Shown here: positions 27,927-35,793 of the stretch, piece by piece
Layout of the letters: each line of letters begins with the position of its first letter
How positions within the stretch are numbered: the first letter of the stretch is position 1
From: Myxococcus hansupus
Lineage (GTDB): Bacteria; Myxococcota; Myxococcia; Myxococcales; Myxococcaceae
NCBI RefSeq assembly: GCF_000280925.3
Contig: NZ_CP012109.1
Location: 372,001 to 436,000, forward strand
Reading direction: 5' to 3'
Length of the DNA stretch: 64,000 nt
Made by a program: the position numbers and the translations under genes
Notes under the pieces: model-generated
The model's input: only the letters and a program-made list of their open reading frames with translations
The model's database searches: none
What the model was told of the DNA's origin: nothing

Positions 27927-29149
27927 GCAGATTTGCCTATGTGTTGAAGGGGGAAGAGGGTTCGGTCACGCAGCGCCGCCTGGAGCACCAGGGTGGCCGC
28001 GCCCACGGCGATGGCGCGGTCTCCCAGCGCGGAGGTGACGATGCGCGTCTCCGCCATGGAGGTGGACAACGCCCGCTTGCGCACCGATGCGCGGAGCGGG
28101 TCCAGCAGCAGGTCTCCGACCGACGAGATTTCACCGCCCAGCACGACGATGGCGGGGTTGAGCAGGTTCAGCAGGCCGGCCACGGCGATGCCCAGGTAGT
28201 GCCCGAGCCCGTCGATGACCTGGCGCGCGGCCGACTCTCCCGCCCGGGCGCCTTCCACCAGCTCGCGCACCGTGAGCAGCCGCGAGTCCTTCCGGTCCAT
28301 CAACTGCCGCGCGCGCTCCAGGAGCGCCGCCGAGCCGATGAGGGTGACGAGGCAGCCGCGCAGGCCGCACACGCACTGCGGCCCCGAGGAGTCCACCGCC
28401 ATGTGGCTGATTTCGCCGGCGGTGCCTCCCGCGCCACGGTAGACGTCGCCGTGGATGATGTGGCCGGAGCCGATGCCCGTGGCCAGCTTGATGTACGCCA
28501 GGTCCTCGCCGTTGATGCCCGCGCCCCAGTAGCACTCCGACAGCGCGCCCAGGTTCGCGTCGTTGTCCACCAACACCGGCAGGCCGAAGGCGCCGCGCAT
28601 CGACTCCTGGACGTCGTAGTCGCGCCACGCGGGCACGAGCAGCGGCGACAGCTTCCCCGGCGAGGCCGGGTGGACCGGGCTGGGCACGGCGATGCCCATG
28701 CCCACCACGGACCGGCGCGGCACGCGCTCGGCGTCCAGGACTTCCTGCACCAGCTCCCGCACCTTCTGGAGCGTGCCCTTGGGGTCCTCGCGGACGGCGT
28801 GGTCCTCGCTCCGGTTCGCCCGCACCCGGCCGCGAAGGTCGGTGAGGACGGCCGTCACGTGGGAGGCGCCCATCTCCACGCCGATGATGCTGAACGCGTC
28901 ATCGCAGAAGCCGATGAGGGTGGGGCGGCGGCCGCCCCGGGACACCCCGGCGCCAATGCTGCGCACCAGGCCGGAGCGTTCCAGGTCCGCCACGATGGCG
29001 GAGACGGTGGACGGACTGAGCTCTGTCCGCCGGGCGATTTCCGCCCGGGAAATCTGGCGCTCACGCCAGATCATGTTGAGCAGCAGGCTGCTGTTCTGCG
29101 CGCGCATGCCTGCCGCGTCGACCGTCGTCACCGCCGTTCCCACTCGCAT
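27923..29149 (-). CDS. ROK family transcriptional regulator
   Basis: A 408-residue ROK protein with an N-terminal winged helix (about 15-75: ISRAEIARRTELSPSTVSAIV) and a sugar-kinase-fold domain. The zinc site is present (His in GEISHM, then CVCGLRGC). The ATP-site pattern VEMGASHVTAV deviates from kinase-active members, which fits a repressor. ROK regulators usually bind a mono- or disaccharide inducer and control the adjacent sugar operon. The start at 29149 is the ATG nearest the helix-turn-helix. Inside the operon it would autoregulate. Confidence 0.93.
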   Translation of the reverse strand: MRVGTAVTTVDAAGMRAQNSSLLLNMIWRERQISRAEIARRTELSPSTVSAIVADLERSGLVRSIGAGVSRGGRRPTLIGFCDDAFSIIGVEMGASHVTAVLTDLRGRVRANRSEDHAVREDPKGTLQKVRELVQEVLDAERVPRRSVVGMGIAVPSPVHPASPGKLSPLLVPAWRDYDVQESMRGAFGLPVLVDNDANLGALSECYWGAGINGEDLAYIKLATGIGSGHIIHGDVYRGAGGTAGEISHMAVDSSGPQCVCGLRGCLVTLIGSAALLERARQLMDRKDSRLLTVRELVEGARAGESAARQVIDGLGHYLGIAVAGLLNLLNPAIVVLGGEISSVGDLLLDPLRASVRKRALSTSMAETRIVTSALGDRAIAVGAATLVLQAALRDRTLFPLQHIGKSA

Positions 29150-29190
29150 CGTTCTCTCGCTCCGTTCCGCCGCGAGGATGGAAGTGGGTG

Positions 29191-29940
29191 TCAGTGCCAG
29201 TGGATGTCGTCGATGAAGAAGACGAGCGGAGTCGTCCTTCCACCGGCACTCCATCCGAAGCCACCCACCACCAGCCCGTATTGGATGCTGCTGATGTCGA
29301 TTGTGTACCGGGTCGGGGCGGTGGTGAGCGCGACATCCCGAAGCGGAACCTCGAATCCGTCAGCAGCGTTCATTCCCGCCATGAACGAGACGACTTCGCC
29401 GCCCTCGGTGCCCCAGGCGTAGAAGGACACGGAGGTGGCGCCAGCCGGGACCGCGAAGCCATCACGGTCACCCCAGTTGCCTTCCGGGTACTGCCAGAAG
29501 ACGCCCGCCCAGCCCTCGCCGCCGGGCGTCCAGGTGAACCGGTGGCAGGCGCCCAGGCCCGTGCCGGCCCGGCTCGTACAGTCCGTGCCGCTGTACGTCA
29601 CGCCGCCGCTGGAGCCGTCGCCCATGTAGCCGCTGGGAATCCAGCTACCGTCCACCGCCAGGGGCAGCGTCGGGGTGGTGCCCGCGTCCTCCTCGGTGCC
29701 GGCGTCGGGCTCGGTGCCCGCGTCTTCGTCGTTACCAGCGTCGGGCGTGTTGCCCGCATCCGGCGTTCCGGAGTCCGTCGTCCCCGAGTCAGGCCGCGTC
29801 CCGGAGTCCGGGTTCTGCTGCCCGGCGTCCGGTGTCGGCGTGGGATTCTCCTCGGGGTCGCACGCGGCGACCAGACCAGACACCGCGAAGACGCCCGCCG
29901 CCACCCACCCCACGCGAAACGCTTGTTCGGATGCATACAC
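29191..29940 (-). CDS. Lipoprotein with Asp/Gly/Pro linker and beta-sandwich domain
   Basis: First gene of the glucan operon, 249 residues. The GTG start at 29940 sits just behind a GGAGGGG ribosome-binding site. The signal peptide ends in LVAAC, then comes a ~60-residue linker of repeated PDAG/DSGT words, then a compact C-terminal domain rich in Trp, Tyr and Gly (FTWTPGGEGWAGVFWQYP, YGLVVGGFGWSAGG, FFIDDIHWH). The fold looks like a carbohydrate-binding beta-sandwich. A role in capturing glucan at the surface is inferred from context. Confidence 0.8.
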   Translation of the reverse strand: MYASEQAFRVGWVAAGVFAVSGLVAACDPEENPTPTPDAGQQNPDSGTRPDSGTTDSGTPDAGNTPDAGNDEDAGTEPDAGTEEDAGTTPTLPLAVDGSWIPSGYMGDGSSGGVTYSGTDCTSRAGTGLGACHRFTWTPGGEGWAGVFWQYPEGNWGDRDGFAVPAGATSVSFYAWGTEGGEVVSFMAGMNAADGFEVPLRDVALTTAPTRYTIDISSIQYGLVVGGFGWSAGGRTTPLVFFIDDIHWH

Positions 29941-30320
29941 TCCCCTCCAAGGCTGGAAAACTTCGTTCTTACGGCGAAGAAACCAGAGAGCTTTGAGAGC
30001 CTTCGTCCAGATGGCGCGGCGCGTTGTGACGTGCTGGCGGCCGTGAATGGCGAAAAGTTCTTTCGGGCGGCGAAGAAAGTACCAGCGAGTTTCCGGAGAT
30101 TGCAAGTCTGTGACTGTCCATGGCGCGTGACGCATTGCTTCAATGACTTGCGTCAGAGGCGTTGAGACGGCGTCGCCGCGGCCCGTCAGGCCTGGCTTGG
30201 AGGGGGGCAATTCCAGTCGGGGCCGGGTTTTCCCCGCGCGAGGAATTGGAGGCGCACGCGGGCGTGGAGCCCCACGTGGGCTCCGGCATGCCTGCGATGG
30301 GCGGAGGGGAGTCCGGCGCG
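29941..30320 (-). promoter_or_regulatory. Promoter region of the glucan operon, no gene
   Basis: A 380-base gap that is less GC-rich than its surroundings. It holds two related imperfect dyads, at 29965-29983 and 30057-30086 (plus strand GTTCTT...CGGCGAAGAAA...CCAG), about 92 bases apart. Both have TTCTT/AAGAA arms. They are candidate operators for the ROK regulator. No convincing -10/-35 pair was found, and no coding frame with a start and ribosome-binding site was seen. Confidence 0.5.
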
Positions 30321-31130
30321 TCAGCGGCGCTTGGGCCGGGACTTCTTCGCGGCGGTCTTCTTGCGACGGGGCTTCCGGGGTGGCTCCGTCACTTCGGCGA
30401 AGCGCGCGCCGGTGATGCCGGCGTGCTCCAGGGCTTCCTTGATGCCTTCGGACACGATGAAGCTCACCGGCCAGCCCCACGTGCGGAACACGCGGGCGCC
30501 GTTCGTCTTCGACGGGTCCACCCGCAGCCCCTGCACGTTGCGGTAGTGGCCCACGCGTTCGGGCGGGCTGTCCTCGGCCGTGTAGTGGACGACCTCGGCG
30601 CAGGCCCGCTCGTCGATGCAGCGCACCAGCCGGGTGGCGACGAGGATGAAGTACGGCTCGCGGCGATCCTCCACCTCCACCGGCAGCACCTGGACGTCAT
30701 CCGGCGCCAGCTCGCGGAAGACAGAGGCCACGCGCGCGGAGACCACCGGCGTGAGCCCGGCGCCCGCCAGCGAGAAGTCGAGCGGCGGTCCAGGGGGCTT
30801 CACGGACAGGCGCAGCTTTCCCGCGCTCCGCACCCGGGCGCCGGAGGTGAAGAGCCAGACGGAGTCCAGCTTCTGGCGCGCGTCCACGGGCACGGGGTCG
30901 CTCAGCTCGGGCCGCCCGGGGATGCGGAAGTCATCGTGAAGGTCGAAGTAGCGCGTGGCCCGGGTCGTGCGCGGCGAGGCCCTGCGGGCGGCCGTCTTCG
31001 TCCGGGACCGCGGGTCCGCGGTCACGTCGGAGAGGAGCATCTGCCGGGGGGCATCCGGCAAGGGACCGGAGCCGCTTCTCGGGGTGCGTCGCGTCAGGAC
31101 GCGGAGCGCCTCGGTGAGCCGCCTGAACAT
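30321..31130 (-). CDS. Imm11-type (DUF1629-like) protein
   Basis: A 269-residue protein whose core resembles the Imm11 immunity family: LDFSLAGAGLTPVVSARVASV, then DDVQVLPVEV, and VRCIDERACAEVVHY. These words are typical of that group. In myxobacteria many such genes stand alone without an adjacent toxin, as here. The last ~25 residues are a lysine/arginine tail (RKKTAAKKSRPKRR) like those of histone-like proteins, unusual for an immunity protein. It may be co-transcribed with the metallophosphoesterase gene 94 bases upstream. The role is uncertain. Confidence 0.7.
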   Translation of the reverse strand: MFRRLTEALRVLTRRTPRSGSGPLPDAPRQMLLSDVTADPRSRTKTAARRASPRTTRATRYFDLHDDFRIPGRPELSDPVPVDARQKLDSVWLFTSGARVRSAGKLRLSVKPPGPPLDFSLAGAGLTPVVSARVASVFRELAPDDVQVLPVEVEDRREPYFILVATRLVRCIDERACAEVVHYTAEDSPPERVGHYRNVQGLRVDPSKTNGARVFRTWGWPVSFIVSEGIKEALEHAGITGARFAEVTEPPRKPRRKKTAAKKSRPKRR

Positions 31131-31224
31131 CCGCCAATGTTATGTCCCCGCCCCCGGTTTGGGGCGAGGAAGTAGCAGCGGACCGGGCTCCCCGCCGCCT
31201 TCCTGCCCGCTCGCGGGCCCAGGG

Positions 31225-31932
31225 CTACCAGGTGGTGTGCAGGGAGTAGTTCCCGGCGCGCGTATCCAGGCTGAGGAAGGAGAACTGCCCCTCCGAGCAC
31301 GTCCCGCTGTTGAGGAACAGCTTGCTGCCGTGTTCCACGCGCAGGCCCAGGTGGGTGTGGCCGGTGACGACGATGTCCGCGTTGTTCGCGTTGGCGCGCG
31401 ACACCGCCCAGCGCTGGAAGGTGCAGCGCTCCGGGTCCGGAAGCGCGTTGGTGATTTTCAGGTCCAACTCCTGGAACCAGCGGAACATCGCCCGCAGCCG
31501 CATCCGCCGCAGCCACGCGCCGGCCCACACCGCCGCTTCCGACAGGAGACGCGCCTTGCGAATCATCCAGTCGTGGTGGTGTCCGTGGGTGAACAGCATT
31601 CGCACCCCGTCCGCCTCCAGAATCATCTGCTCGGGGGCGCCCAGCACGGTGCCGGCCACCAGGTCGTGGTTGCCGTGGATGTAGTGGTAGCGGGGCAGCT
31701 CGAAGCGCCGGACGATTTCCGGGTGCGCCGCGCGAGCCGCCATCAGCTCCGCCACCTTCATCCCAGGCGCGCGGGGCGTGAGCGTCTCGAAGATGTCGCC
31801 CAGGAGCACGATTCGCTCGAAGTTACCTTCCAAGAAACGAAGGAACCGCAGGAAGCCGGAGTCGTCGTGCCCGAAGTGGTCGGCGGCGTCGCGCCGCCCG
31901 AGATGGAGGTCCGAAATCACCGCGATCCGCAT
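31225..31932 (-). CDS. Calcineurin-like metallophosphoesterase (LpxH-like)
   Basis: A 235-residue enzyme with all metal-site motifs: SDLHLG (Asp8, His10), LGDIFE, GNHD, THGHHHD and GHTHLG. The layout is like UDP-2,3-diacylglucosamine pyrophosphatases (LpxH/LpxH2), but that substrate is not proven. The start at 31932 fits the motif-I position and an upstream purine-rich site. It is divergent from the SPFH gene across a 304-base gap. Confidence 0.9.
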   Translation of the reverse strand: MRIAVISDLHLGRRDAADHFGHDDSGFLRFLRFLEGNFERIVLLGDIFETLTPRAPGMKVAELMAARAAHPEIVRRFELPRYHYIHGNHDLVAGTVLGAPEQMILEADGVRMLFTHGHHHDWMIRKARLLSEAAVWAGAWLRRMRLRAMFRWFQELDLKITNALPDPERCTFQRWAVSRANANNADIVVTGHTHLGLRVEHGSKLFLNSGTCSEGQFSFLSLDTRAGNYSLHTTW

Positions 31933-32179
31933 GCGCTCTCCTGAAGTGCGAAGGAAAGGTAGGGATGGCGCGCGGCGGATGAATGGTCGGCGCGCGAAAA
32001 TCTCGCTGCATCCAGATGCCATTCGTGTGTCGTCACCGTACGCCCTTTCCTCGTGGCCCGGCATCGCTGCTGTCTGATCCGGGGTTGTTCCCACGGTGCG
32101 CACGAGAGGCGATTTCGTCCATGCGACCCGCGTGCCTCGTGTCGCAACGCGGATGAATCCCGATTCGTTATCGGACATC

Positions 32180-32224
32180 TTGAAATCGTGTCGAAAGGAC
32201 ACTAAGAATGTGTCCAACAGACAC
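32180..32224 (+). promoter_or_regulatory. Promoter with double GTGTC-N5-GACAC operator
   Basis: TTGAAA (32180-32185), 17 bases, then TAAGAAT (32203-32209) make a fair sigma-70-type promoter for the SPFH gene. Two perfect dyads GTGTC-N5-GACAC lie at 32188-32202 (in the spacer) and 32210-32224 (just past the -10), with centres 22 bases apart, two helical turns. This is the expected layout for a dimeric repressor. The rest of the 304-base gap (31933-32236) holds no gene. Confidence 0.65.
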
Positions 32225-32236
32225 GAAGAGGGGGCT

Positions 32237-33226
32237 ATGGTCATCGGATACATGAAGGCGGCGCCGACGACGTACGTGATGCAGTTCGAGGGGGGAAAGG
32301 TGGTCCGGGAGGGGGCGGGGCTCTCGTTCTTCTATTGGAAGCCGTCGGCGACGCTGGTGTCGGTGCCGCTGTCGAGCGCGGACGTGCCCTTCGTCTTCAA
32401 CGAGGTGACGCGGGACTTCCAGGCGGTGACGCTTCAGGGACAGCTCACGTGGCGGGTGACGGACCCGCGGCGGCTGTCCTCGCTGCTGGACTACTCGCTG
32501 GGGGCCACGGGGCGTTACCGCTCGGAGGACCCGGAGAAGCTCGAGGAGCGGCTCGTGCAGGTGGCGCAGGTGCGGGCGCGCACGGTGGTGCAGGGGCTCA
32601 CGCTGCGCGAGGTGTTGGTGCGCTCGGATGCCATCGAGGCGCAGGTGCTGGCGGCCCTGGCGGAGGCGGAGCCGGTGAAGGCGCTGGGCGTGGAGGTCAT
32701 GGCCTTCTCGCTGCTGTCGGTGAAGCCGTCGCCGGAGATGGCGCGGGCGCTGGAGGCCGAGGCGCGCGAGGCGTTGCAGCGCGGCGCGGACGAGGCCATC
32801 TACGCGCGCCGCAACGCCGCGGTGGAACAGGAGCGACGCATCAAGGAGAGCGAGCTGGCCACGGAGCTGGCGGTGGAGGCACGGCAGCGCCAGATTCGCG
32901 AGGCGAAGATGGCGGCGGACATCGCGGTGGAGGAGCAGCGCGCCGAGCTGATGACCCGCTGGGGCGAGAACGAGCGGCAGGCCGCGGACGCCCGTGCGTA
33001 CGCGCTGGAGAAGACGCTGGCCCCCGTGCGCGGCGTGGACTGGAAGACGTTGATGGCCACGTCGGCGAGCGGCGGCGACCCGGCGCTCAACATCGCGCTG
33101 GCGTTCCGGGAGATGGCGGAGAACGCGCAGCGCATCGGTGAGCTGAATGTGTCGCCGGACCTGCTGCGCTCGCTGGTGGGGGCGTCGGGCTACCACGGCC
33201 AGGGCTCGGGGACGAAGGGCCGCTAG
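32237..33226 (+). CDS. SPFH/Band-7 domain protein
   Basis: A 329-residue stomatin/prohibitin-type protein. The SPFH domain spans about 10-175 (PFVFNEVTRDFQAVTLQGQLTWRV region), followed by a long Ala/Glu/Arg-rich coiled coil (~175-270). There is no obvious membrane helix. The ATG at 32237 follows an AGAGGGG ribosome-binding site; the frame is open to 32096 but reads through the promoter. It lies 20 bases before the NAD-kinase-like gene and shares its promoter. SPFH proteins form oligomeric scaffolds, and the function here is unknown. Confidence 0.9.
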   Translation: MVIGYMKAAPTTYVMQFEGGKVVREGAGLSFFYWKPSATLVSVPLSSADVPFVFNEVTRDFQAVTLQGQLTWRVTDPRRLSSLLDYSLGATGRYRSEDPEKLEERLVQVAQVRARTVVQGLTLREVLVRSDAIEAQVLAALAEAEPVKALGVEVMAFSLLSVKPSPEMARALEAEAREALQRGADEAIYARRNAAVEQERRIKESELATELAVEARQRQIREAKMAADIAVEEQRAELMTRWGENERQAADARAYALEKTLAPVRGVDWKTLMATSASGGDPALNIALAFREMAENAQRIGELNVSPDLLRSLVGASGYHGQGSGTKGR

Positions 33227-33246
33227 CGCTGCGCGGGGAGGGCGTC

Positions 33247-34167
33247 ATGTACGAGAAGATCGTGCTCGTCACCCGCCGCACGCGGATGGCGGGCCTGGTG
33301 GAGCGCTTCAACACGAAGAAGCAGGCGAAGTTCTACGTGGAGCACGCCGGCCAGGACTTCGACGAGTTCTCCCGCGAGGACGAGGCGTACCGGCGCAACG
33401 TGGACACGCTGCGGGACTCGCTGTCCGTCGGTCTGCCGGTGCAGCAGGTGGACCGGAGCCTGGTGCCCACCTTCCTCTTCACGGGCAAGGAGGTCGTCGT
33501 TGTCGCGGGGCAGGACGGGCTGGTGGCCAACGTGGCGAAGTACGTGGGGGAGCAGCCCCTGGTGGGCGTGAACCCGGACCCGGAGCGCTTCGACGGCGTG
33601 CTGTTGCCCCATGCGGTGGCGGGCGCGCGCCGAGCGGTGCGACGGGTGCTGGACGGACATGCGGTCTACAAGCGCGTGACGCTGGCGGAGGCGCGGCTGG
33701 AGGACGGACAGCGGCTCTTGGCCTTCAACGACTTGTTCATTGGCGCCCGCTCCCACGTGTCCGCGCGCTACCGGCTGCGCACGGGGGACCAGGAGGAGTC
33801 GCAGTCCTCCAGCGGAGTGGTGGTGTCCACGGGCGCGGGCGCCACCGGGTGGCTGTCCTCCATCTTCAACCTGGCGCGAGGCGTGACGGCGCGCTCGGGC
33901 GGCGTGCCGGGCCCGGCCCTGCAGTTGGGGTGGGAGGACCCGCGGCTGGTCTTCGTGGTGCGCGAGCCCTTCGCCAGCCGTCACTCGGGCGCGAACCTGG
34001 TGATGGGCGATGTGACGGAGGCGTGTGAGCTGGTGCTGGAGTCGCGGATGGCGTCGGAGGGCATCATCTTCAGCGACGGCGTGGAGGAGGATTTCCTCCG
34101 CTTCGGAGCGGGGGCCACCGCGCGCATCCGCCCCGCGCAGCAGCGCGCGAGGCTGGTGGTGGGCTGA
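33247..34167 (+). CDS. NAD-kinase-like fold protein
   Basis: A 306-residue protein with the order of motifs of NAD kinases: an N-terminal Rossmann-like half with VVVAGQDGLVANVAKYV in place of GGDGT, then PLVGVNPDP, and a C-terminal half with FNDLFIGA (like the NE/D motif) and SSGVVVSTGAGATGW (like the STPTGSTAY loop). The catalytic Asp of the first motif is kept but a glycine is replaced by Gln, so specificity may differ. The first ~70 residues are an extra domain. It is the second gene of the SPFH operon. Confidence 0.8.
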   Translation: MYEKIVLVTRRTRMAGLVERFNTKKQAKFYVEHAGQDFDEFSREDEAYRRNVDTLRDSLSVGLPVQQVDRSLVPTFLFTGKEVVVVAGQDGLVANVAKYVGEQPLVGVNPDPERFDGVLLPHAVAGARRAVRRVLDGHAVYKRVTLAEARLEDGQRLLAFNDLFIGARSHVSARYRLRTGDQEESQSSSGVVVSTGAGATGWLSSIFNLARGVTARSGGVPGPALQLGWEDPRLVFVVREPFASRHSGANLVMGDVTEACELVLESRMASEGIIFSDGVEEDFLRFGAGATARIRPAQQRARLVVG

Positions 34168-34172
34168 GCCCG

Positions 34173-34205
34173 GGGCCCCGCGCGGAGGTCTTCCGCCCGG
34201 GGCCC
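34173..34205. terminator. Convergent terminator hairpin
   Basis: Stem GGGCCCCG/CGGGGCCC continued by GCGGA/TCCGC across one mismatch, between the convergent stops at 34167 and 34216. GTGTTT follows on the plus strand a few bases later. Confidence 0.65.
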
Positions 34206-34215
34206 GGCCCGTGTT

Positions 34216-34809
34216 TCAGGGCGTGATGGTGATTTGCACCGTCGGGCACGACACGTCCGTCGCGCGGTATTCACCGTTGGGGGCGGGGACCGGCTGGCCC
34301 TCCTGCGCGACGTCCATCAGCGGGCCGCGGAAGGCGATGCGGTACGTGCCGGGCGCCCGCAAGTCGTAGTAGCGCGCCGCGTCCACCTTGCCCTCCGCGG
34401 ACGCGCCGGGCTCCAGCGTGATGTAGCTGCTCGCCGTGGGCGGCGCGCGCTTCGCCATGGGCCCGCGGTATTCGAGCGCCGTGTTGTCACGGGACACGTC
34501 GAAGATTTTGTTGAGCACGCCCTCCAGGGGCGTGTGCCAGGTGAGCACGCGCACGGGCTTGGCCGTGGGGTTGCTCAACTGGAAGACCAGCTCCACCGGC
34601 TCGCCCGTGCGCACCAGGGCGGGGCCGCTCAGCGTACACGTCAGCTTCGTGGCCACCGCGGAGGCCTCCTGTTGCGTGTCGTCTTGGGGCGCGGGTGCGC
34701 CTTCCACCGGCGAGGATGGAGGTGTTTCCTGCCGCGCCGCACAGGCGCCCGTCATCATTCCCAGGCACAGCACCGCGACGCCAAACCGCCTACCACGTGA
34801 GAACACCAT
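34216..34809 (-). CDS. Lipoprotein with M35-protease N-terminal-type domain only
   Basis: A 197-residue lipoprotein (lipobox TGAC, start ATG 34809). After a Pro/Ser/Glu spacer the mature part matches the N-terminal beta domain of deuterolysin-like M35 proteases: LTCTLSGPALVRTGEPVELVF, then VRVLTWHTPLEG, LEYRGPMAKRAPPT, SYITLEPGAS and YDLRAPGTYRIAF. The zinc-binding HExxH catalytic part is absent and the gene stops right after this domain. It could be a decoy, an inhibitor, or a stand-alone binding domain. It is the last gene before the convergent terminator. Confidence 0.8.
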   Translation of the reverse strand: MVFSRGRRFGVAVLCLGMMTGACAARQETPPSSPVEGAPAPQDDTQQEASAVATKLTCTLSGPALVRTGEPVELVFQLSNPTAKPVRVLTWHTPLEGVLNKIFDVSRDNTALEYRGPMAKRAPPTASSYITLEPGASAEGKVDAARYYDLRAPGTYRIAFRGPLMDVAQEGQPVPAPNGEYRATDVSCPTVQITITP

Positions 34810-34954
34810 GGGCTCCCTTCCCGGAATCGGACGCGGGCCCGAAGGCCGCGTTCCTGGTCCGTTGCATGTTAACGCGTGGGTTTCGTGCGCACGGTGACGT
34901 TTTCGGTGGCGTTCAGGGGCGCGCATTTCCTGCACGGGCAGACCGGCGCGTGAA

Positions 34955-35071
34955 TCAGAACGGGCGCACGTAGGCGGTGAGCAGCAGCACCACGCCCACC
35001 ACCTTCATGGCCATCAACGGCCCCAGGTTGAGCACCACTTCGTCGAACAGGTTCTCGTCCGGAAAACGCAT
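34955..35071 (-). CDS. 38-residue single-helix membrane protein
   Basis: A very small frame, with an acidic N-terminus (MRFPDENLFDE) and one hydrophobic helix (LGPLMAMKVVGVVLLLTAYV) ending in Arg-Pro-Phe. A clear ribosome-binding site (AAAGGAA) precedes the ATG at 35071 at normal spacing. The composition is unlike a random reading of GC-rich DNA. It lies between the Bcp gene and the M35-domain lipoprotein on the same strand. Function unknown. Confidence 0.5.
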   Translation of the reverse strand: MRFPDENLFDEVVLNLGPLMAMKVVGVVLLLTAYVRPF

Positions 35072-35298
35072 GACGCCGTTCCTTTCGCTCCGCGTGTATC
35101 GCGAAGTCGAAAGGGCATTGAGCAAGGCGCGGGCCAGCATGCGCGCACGGGCGGCGGCGCAGGCTCCCGAGTGCGTTTCTTGCGCGCGAGGCGCGCGGGG
35201 CCCTCGCGGACCGTTCGTGAATGGGACGGGCGCGTGCGGTGCTGGCACTCGCGTTCCTCCGCGCGCACGTGCCGCGCGCCCGTCTGGACAGCAAGCAG

Positions 35299-35793
35299 CT
35301 ACTTCGCCGCGGACGCGCCTTCTTGCGCCAGCGTGCGCACCAAGTCCAGCGCGCGCCGCACGTGCTCGCCGACGCGAATCTGCGACTCGAAGCTGTCGCG
35401 CACGATGCCCGAGCGGTCCACCACGAAGGTGACGCGTCCGGGGAGCAGGCCCAGGAACGACGTGGACACGCCGAACGCCTCGCGGGCCTCGCCGCGCTCG
35501 TCGCTGAGCAGCTTGAAGGGCAGCCGGTGCTTCGTCGCGAAGCCCTCGTGCGATTCCGACGAGTCTCCGCTGATGCCCACCACGTCCGCGCCGGCGGCGA
35601 CGAAATCCTCGTATTGGTCCCGCAAGCTGCACGCCTGCGCGGTGCAGCCCGGCGAGTCATCCTTCGGGTAGAAGTAGACGACGAGCACCTTCTGTCCCAC
35701 CAGCTCGCGCAGCCGCACCGGCTGGCGGTTCGCGCCCGTGAGGGTGATGTCGGGTACCGCGTCGCCTTGCTTCAGCAGCTTCGTCTTGGCCAT
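35299..35793 (-). CDS. bcp: Peroxiredoxin, Bcp/PrxQ type
   Basis: A 164-residue thiol peroxidase of usual length. The peroxidatic Cys50 lies in FYPKDDSPGCT and the resolving Cys55 five residues later (CTAQAC), the alpha-2 arrangement of Bcp. GRVTFVVDRSGIV is the typical distal strand. It should reduce peroxides in the cytoplasm with thioredoxin. Divergent from the PTS operon. Confidence 0.95.
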   Translation of the reverse strand: MAKTKLLKQGDAVPDITLTGANRQPVRLRELVGQKVLVVYFYPKDDSPGCTAQACSLRDQYEDFVAAGADVVGISGDSSESHEGFATKHRLPFKLLSDERGEAREAFGVSTSFLGLLPGRVTFVVDRSGIVRDSFESQIRVGEHVRRALDLVRTLAQEGASAAK

